The notes under the pieces are model-generated. The model did no database searches, was not told the DNA's origin, and saw only the letters and a list, made by a program, of their open reading frames with translations. 8,349 nt of DNA, taken from positions 1 through 8,349 of the forward strand of contig PKYZ01000801.1 of the NCBI GenBank assembly GCA_003132865.1. The letters run 5' to 3'. This DNA comes from Bryobacterales bacterium (GTDB lineage Bacteria; Acidobacteriota; Terriglobia; Bryobacterales; Bryobacteraceae). Each line of letters opens with the position of its first letter. Positions within the stretch are counted from its first letter, which is position 1. Both the position numbers and the translations under genes were made by a program. Positions 6,339 to 8,349 of this stretch are shown here, piece after piece.

Positions 6339-7058
6339 ATGAGCCTGGAACAAGCGCGCGAGTGGTTGCGGAGCGCCACGGCGGTAGCGGTGTTGACGGG
6401 GGCCGGAATCTCCGCGGAGAGCGGTATCCCGACTTTTCGGGGAACCGGCGGACTGTGGAGAGACTACAAGCCGGAAGACTTGGCCACGCCGGAAGCTTTC
6501 GCGCGCGATCCGCGCCTGGTTTGGGAATGGTACAACTGGCGGCGGGCAGCGATTCAGCAGGCCAAGCCGAACGCCGGACATGCCGCCCTGGTGCGCCTCG
6601 AAATTCAGAAGCCGCATTTTACCCTGATCACGCAGAATGTGGACGGCCTGCACGACATGGCCGGTAGCGGCCGGATACTAAAACTGCATGGCGATATCTG
6701 GCGCATGCGCTGCACATCCTGCGGCAGCAACTGGCCGGACCGGCGGGTGCCGTTGCCCAAGCTGCCGCCGCACTGCGGATGTGGCGGCTTGGCGCGCCCC
6801 GGCGTGGTCTGGTTTGGCGAGCCTCTGCCCGAAGGCATGATGCAGGAAGCCGAACATGCCACTCTGGCGGCGCAGGTTCTGTTAGTGGTGGGCACTTCGG
6901 CGCAGGTCTATCCGGCGGCCGGCCTGATTCCCCTGGCAAAACAAGCCGGAGCGCGGGTCATCCAGGTGAACCTGGAACCGACTCCTTATTCCGGTATTGT
7001 GGACTGCGCGCTCGAAGGTCCGGCGGGCGAGTTATTGCCGCAGTTGATCATGAAATAG
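6339..7058 (+). CDS. cobB: NAD-dependent protein deacylase (sirtuin, class III/CobB-SIRT5 type)
   Basis: The intact 239-residue cytosolic enzyme removes acyl groups from lysines using NAD+, releasing nicotinamide and O-acyl-ADP-ribose. Visible motifs are the NAD loop GAGISAESGIPTFRG (21-35), TQNVDGLH (98-105) with catalytic H117 in HGD, the zinc ligands C125-x-x-C128 and C146-x-C148, GTSAQVYPA (185-193), and NLEP (211-214). WEWYNWRR (62-69) supplies Y65 and R68, the pair that in SIRT5 and CobB binds negatively charged acyl groups, so desuccinylase/demalonylase activity is likely alongside deacetylation. Length is normal for bacterial class III sirtuins. ATG 6339 is the start; only a weak GAGG lies about 13 bases upstream, and a palindrome sits in the leader. 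It stands alone: divergent from the hydrolase cluster and convergent with the transpeptidase gene. The symbol is by family analogy. Confidence 0.95.
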   Translation: MSLEQAREWLRSATAVAVLTGAGISAESGIPTFRGTGGLWRDYKPEDLATPEAFARDPRLVWEWYNWRRAAIQQAKPNAGHAALVRLEIQKPHFTLITQNVDGLHDMAGSGRILKLHGDIWRMRCTSCGSNWPDRRVPLPKLPPHCGCGGLARPGVVWFGEPLPEGMMQEAEHATLAAQVLLVVGTSAQVYPAAGLIPLAKQAGARVIQVNLEPTPYSGIVDCALEGPAGELLPQLIMK

Positions 7059-7161
7059 CGATTGCTCAACTAACTGTAGCAAGGAGTCAGGAGTCAGCCC
7101 TGCCACCGGCGGCGCCGGATTGAACAAGCTGTGACTAGATCGCGCGGCGTCGAACAGCACA

Positions 7162-7191
7162 CTGCCTGCGACCGCATTTTTGCGGAGGCAG
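7162..7191. terminator. Stem-loop between convergent sirtuin and transpeptidase genes
   Basis: CTGCCT (7162-7167) pairs with AGGCAG (7186-7191), and inside it CCGCA pairs with TGCGG around a TTTT loop (7172-7185), with a 4-base bulge on the left arm. It lies about 100 bp past the sirtuin stop (7058) and 120 bp past the transpeptidase stop (7315), so it could end both transcripts. No T-run follows on either strand. The remaining intergenic sequence (7059-7314) shows a doubled GGAGTCA-type heptamer near 7082-7096 and the 10-bp palindrome TTAACGTTAA at 7274-7283, but no gene. Confidence 0.4.
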
Positions 7192-7314
7192 CGGATATTG
7201 AAAATAAACGGCTTAACTGGAAGTCACAGATCAGAAGGGGAGGAATGCAGAATAGCGGCGGTTGTACGCCTGATTAACGTTAACTAACTGGGGCAGGCTT
7301 TGGGTACTGGAACG

Positions 7315-8349
7315 TCAGCGGGTGCAGCAGATCTGGGTGGAGAGAATCCGGCTGCTGGCGAAGAATTTTTCTTGCGAGAGCTGCTTATAAATAGAACCCG
7401 CCACGCCCGCGGCGATGGGGCCGTTGATCCGGAAGCCGCCCGTGAGCAACACCACCACGACCAGTTGATTGCGCTCCACATCGTTGAAAGAGCCGAACCA
7501 GCCCAGGTGGTTGAGAGCGCGGGAATCGTGGCAAGTTCCGGTCTTGCCGAGGATGGGCTCGGTTTGATCGTACCCGGCGCGGTGGGCGGTGCCGAAATCC
7601 ACGGCTCCGCGCATGCCGACCTTGACATCTTTAATCCAATTCGCGATATCCAAATGCCGCTTGACGCGCGGCACGAAATGGCCGATCTCCTCCTGGCTCT
7701 TGGGATATTGAAGGTGGTAAAGGGTTCCACCGTTGGCGATGGCCGAAACCAGGGCGGCGAGTTCCAAGGGCGTCAACTGGATGCCTTCGCCGTACGCGGT
7801 CATCATGCCCACACTACCGTGTTCCGGTGGCGCCTCGGGCAGTACGCCGGGGCGCTCGCCGGGGATCTGCCATCCGGCTTTGTCGCCGAGACCGAAGAGG
7901 CGGGCGTAGTGCACCACCCGCTCGTAGCCCAAGCGGTCGCCGAGAATCTTGAAATAGGGATTATTGGAATGCGCCAGGGCGGAGCTGAGGTCGAGGCTGG
8001 TGCGGCGAGTGAGGTGAACCGGCGTGTCGCGTTCGATCAGCCCTTCATTGAGGGCGGCGAAAGCGGTGACCAACTTGATGGTGGAGCAGGGAGTAAAGCC
8101 GCTGTCGAGGGCTGTTTTCTGATTGACGATGGTGAGGACGCGCCCGGTTTGTGGATCGACCACCACCACGGTGCCGTTGTAGGGTCCCAGCGCGTCGACT
8201 GCCGCGCGCCGCACCTCGAGCTCGTCGCCATCCACGTTATCGCCCGCCGTTGGATCGAAATGGGTGACGGGCAGCAGGCGGGCCTTAAGGGTCTTCCATC
8301 GCAGGGGCCGATGGTCGAGGGTGGTCAGGGGCGGGTCCTGGAGGACCCG
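7315..8349 (-). CDS. Penicillin-binding protein, transpeptidase domain (5' end outside window)
   Basis: The frame is open from the right edge to a stop at 7315-7317, showing the C-terminal 344 residues. The three serine-acylase motifs of the transpeptidase fold are present, numbered from the visible end: S89-T-I-K92 (in FTPCSTIKLV), S128-N-N130 (in AHSNNPYFK) and K269-T-G (in ILGKTGTC). FNDVERNQLVVVVLLTGGF follows as the typical closing strand. The family cross-links peptidoglycan peptides in the periplasm and is the target of beta-lactams; BlaR/MecR-like sensors share the fold, but no sensor features are visible. Upstream of the domain, RVLQDPPLTTLDHRPLRWK suggests an N-terminal non-catalytic part, with any membrane anchor still further out. 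An in-frame GTG at 8235 is not the start, because coding character continues beyond it. The C-terminus has an unusual CC near the end (STQICCTR). Confidence 0.88.
   Translation of the reverse strand, partial: RVLQDPPLTTLDHRPLRWKTLKARLLPVTHFDPTAGDNVDGDELEVRRAAVDALGPYNGTVVVVDPQTGRVLTIVNQKTALDSGFTPCSTIKLVTAFAALNEGLIERDTPVHLTRRTSLDLSSALAHSNNPYFKILGDRLGYERVVHYARLFGLGDKAGWQIPGERPGVLPEAPPEHGSVGMMTAYGEGIQLTPLELAALVSAIANGGTLYHLQYPKSQEEIGHFVPRVKRHLDIANWIKDVKVGMRGAVDFGTAHRAGYDQTEPILGKTGTCHDSRALNHLGWFGSFNDVERNQLVVVVLLTGGFRINGPIAAGVAGSIYKQLSQEKFFASSRILSTQICCTR
8332..8349. repeat. Perfect inverted repeat at the window end
   Basis: CGGGTCCT (8332-8339) and AGGACCCG (8342-8349) are perfect inverted arms around GG, ending exactly at the last base. 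It lies inside the transpeptidase coding frame (RVLQDP). If the window edge is a contig edge, this hairpin may be where assembly stopped. Confidence 0.5.

Noticed and set aside
7315..8235. Complete transpeptidase gene starting at GTG 8235
   Set aside because: The same frame stays open and protein-like for 38 further codons to the window edge, and no ribosome binding site precedes the GTG.
1..8349. CRISPR array, tRNA, rRNA, transposase or prophage genes
   Set aside because: There are no regularly spaced repeats, tRNA cloverleaf, rRNA signatures or recombinase motifs on either strand.

Overview
This window looks like chromosomal DNA of a GC-rich, Gram-negative-type soil or sediment bacterium. 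I would guess Acidobacteriota close to Solibacter/Bryobacter. The grounds are a secreted PQQ-like beta-propeller opening with DWPQFRGP, a secreted beta-lactamase-fold hydrolase with two C-terminal beta domains, and short palindromes followed by CCCACC. This placement is inference from protein style, not a database result.

Layout, left to right. (1) 63-1002, plus strand: one membrane-anchored beta-domain protein that appears split into two reading frames by a one-base shift near 463-497. Its codon use is looser than that of its neighbours. (2) 5472 down to 1137, minus strand: a compact gene cluster, read in the order secreted serine hydrolase, secreted ankyrin-repeat protein, secreted PQQ-like beta-propeller, small helical protein. 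The ankyrin and propeller genes overlap by ATGA. The propeller gene has a second apparent frameshift near 1595-1599: its natural C-terminus is present in another frame and ends at 1520, while the uninterrupted frame runs on artificially into the small downstream gene. (3) 5473-6338: 866 bp with no standard-size gene. It holds the hydrolase promoter and ribosome binding site, a 10-bp tandem repeat, two back-to-back perfect hairpins, a related palindrome, and a possible 50-codon minus-strand ORF at 6019-6171. (4) 6339-7058, plus strand: an intact class III-type sirtuin deacylase. (5) 7059-7314: a convergent intergenic region with a stem-loop. (6) 7315-8349, minus strand: the C-terminal 344 residues of a penicillin-binding transpeptidase, whose 5' end lies beyond the window.

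How the genes may work together. The minus-strand cluster encodes three exported proteins. The hydrolase and the ankyrin protein appear to share a similar C-terminal beta domain of the 'YxGxY/F' type, which suggests an envelope or periplasmic module, but the substrate cannot be read from sequence. The sirtuin and the transpeptidase are convergent and appear functionally unrelated. Two frameshifts within 8.3 kb, each leaving well-preserved sequence on both sides, point either to indel errors in the assembly or to very recent gene decay.
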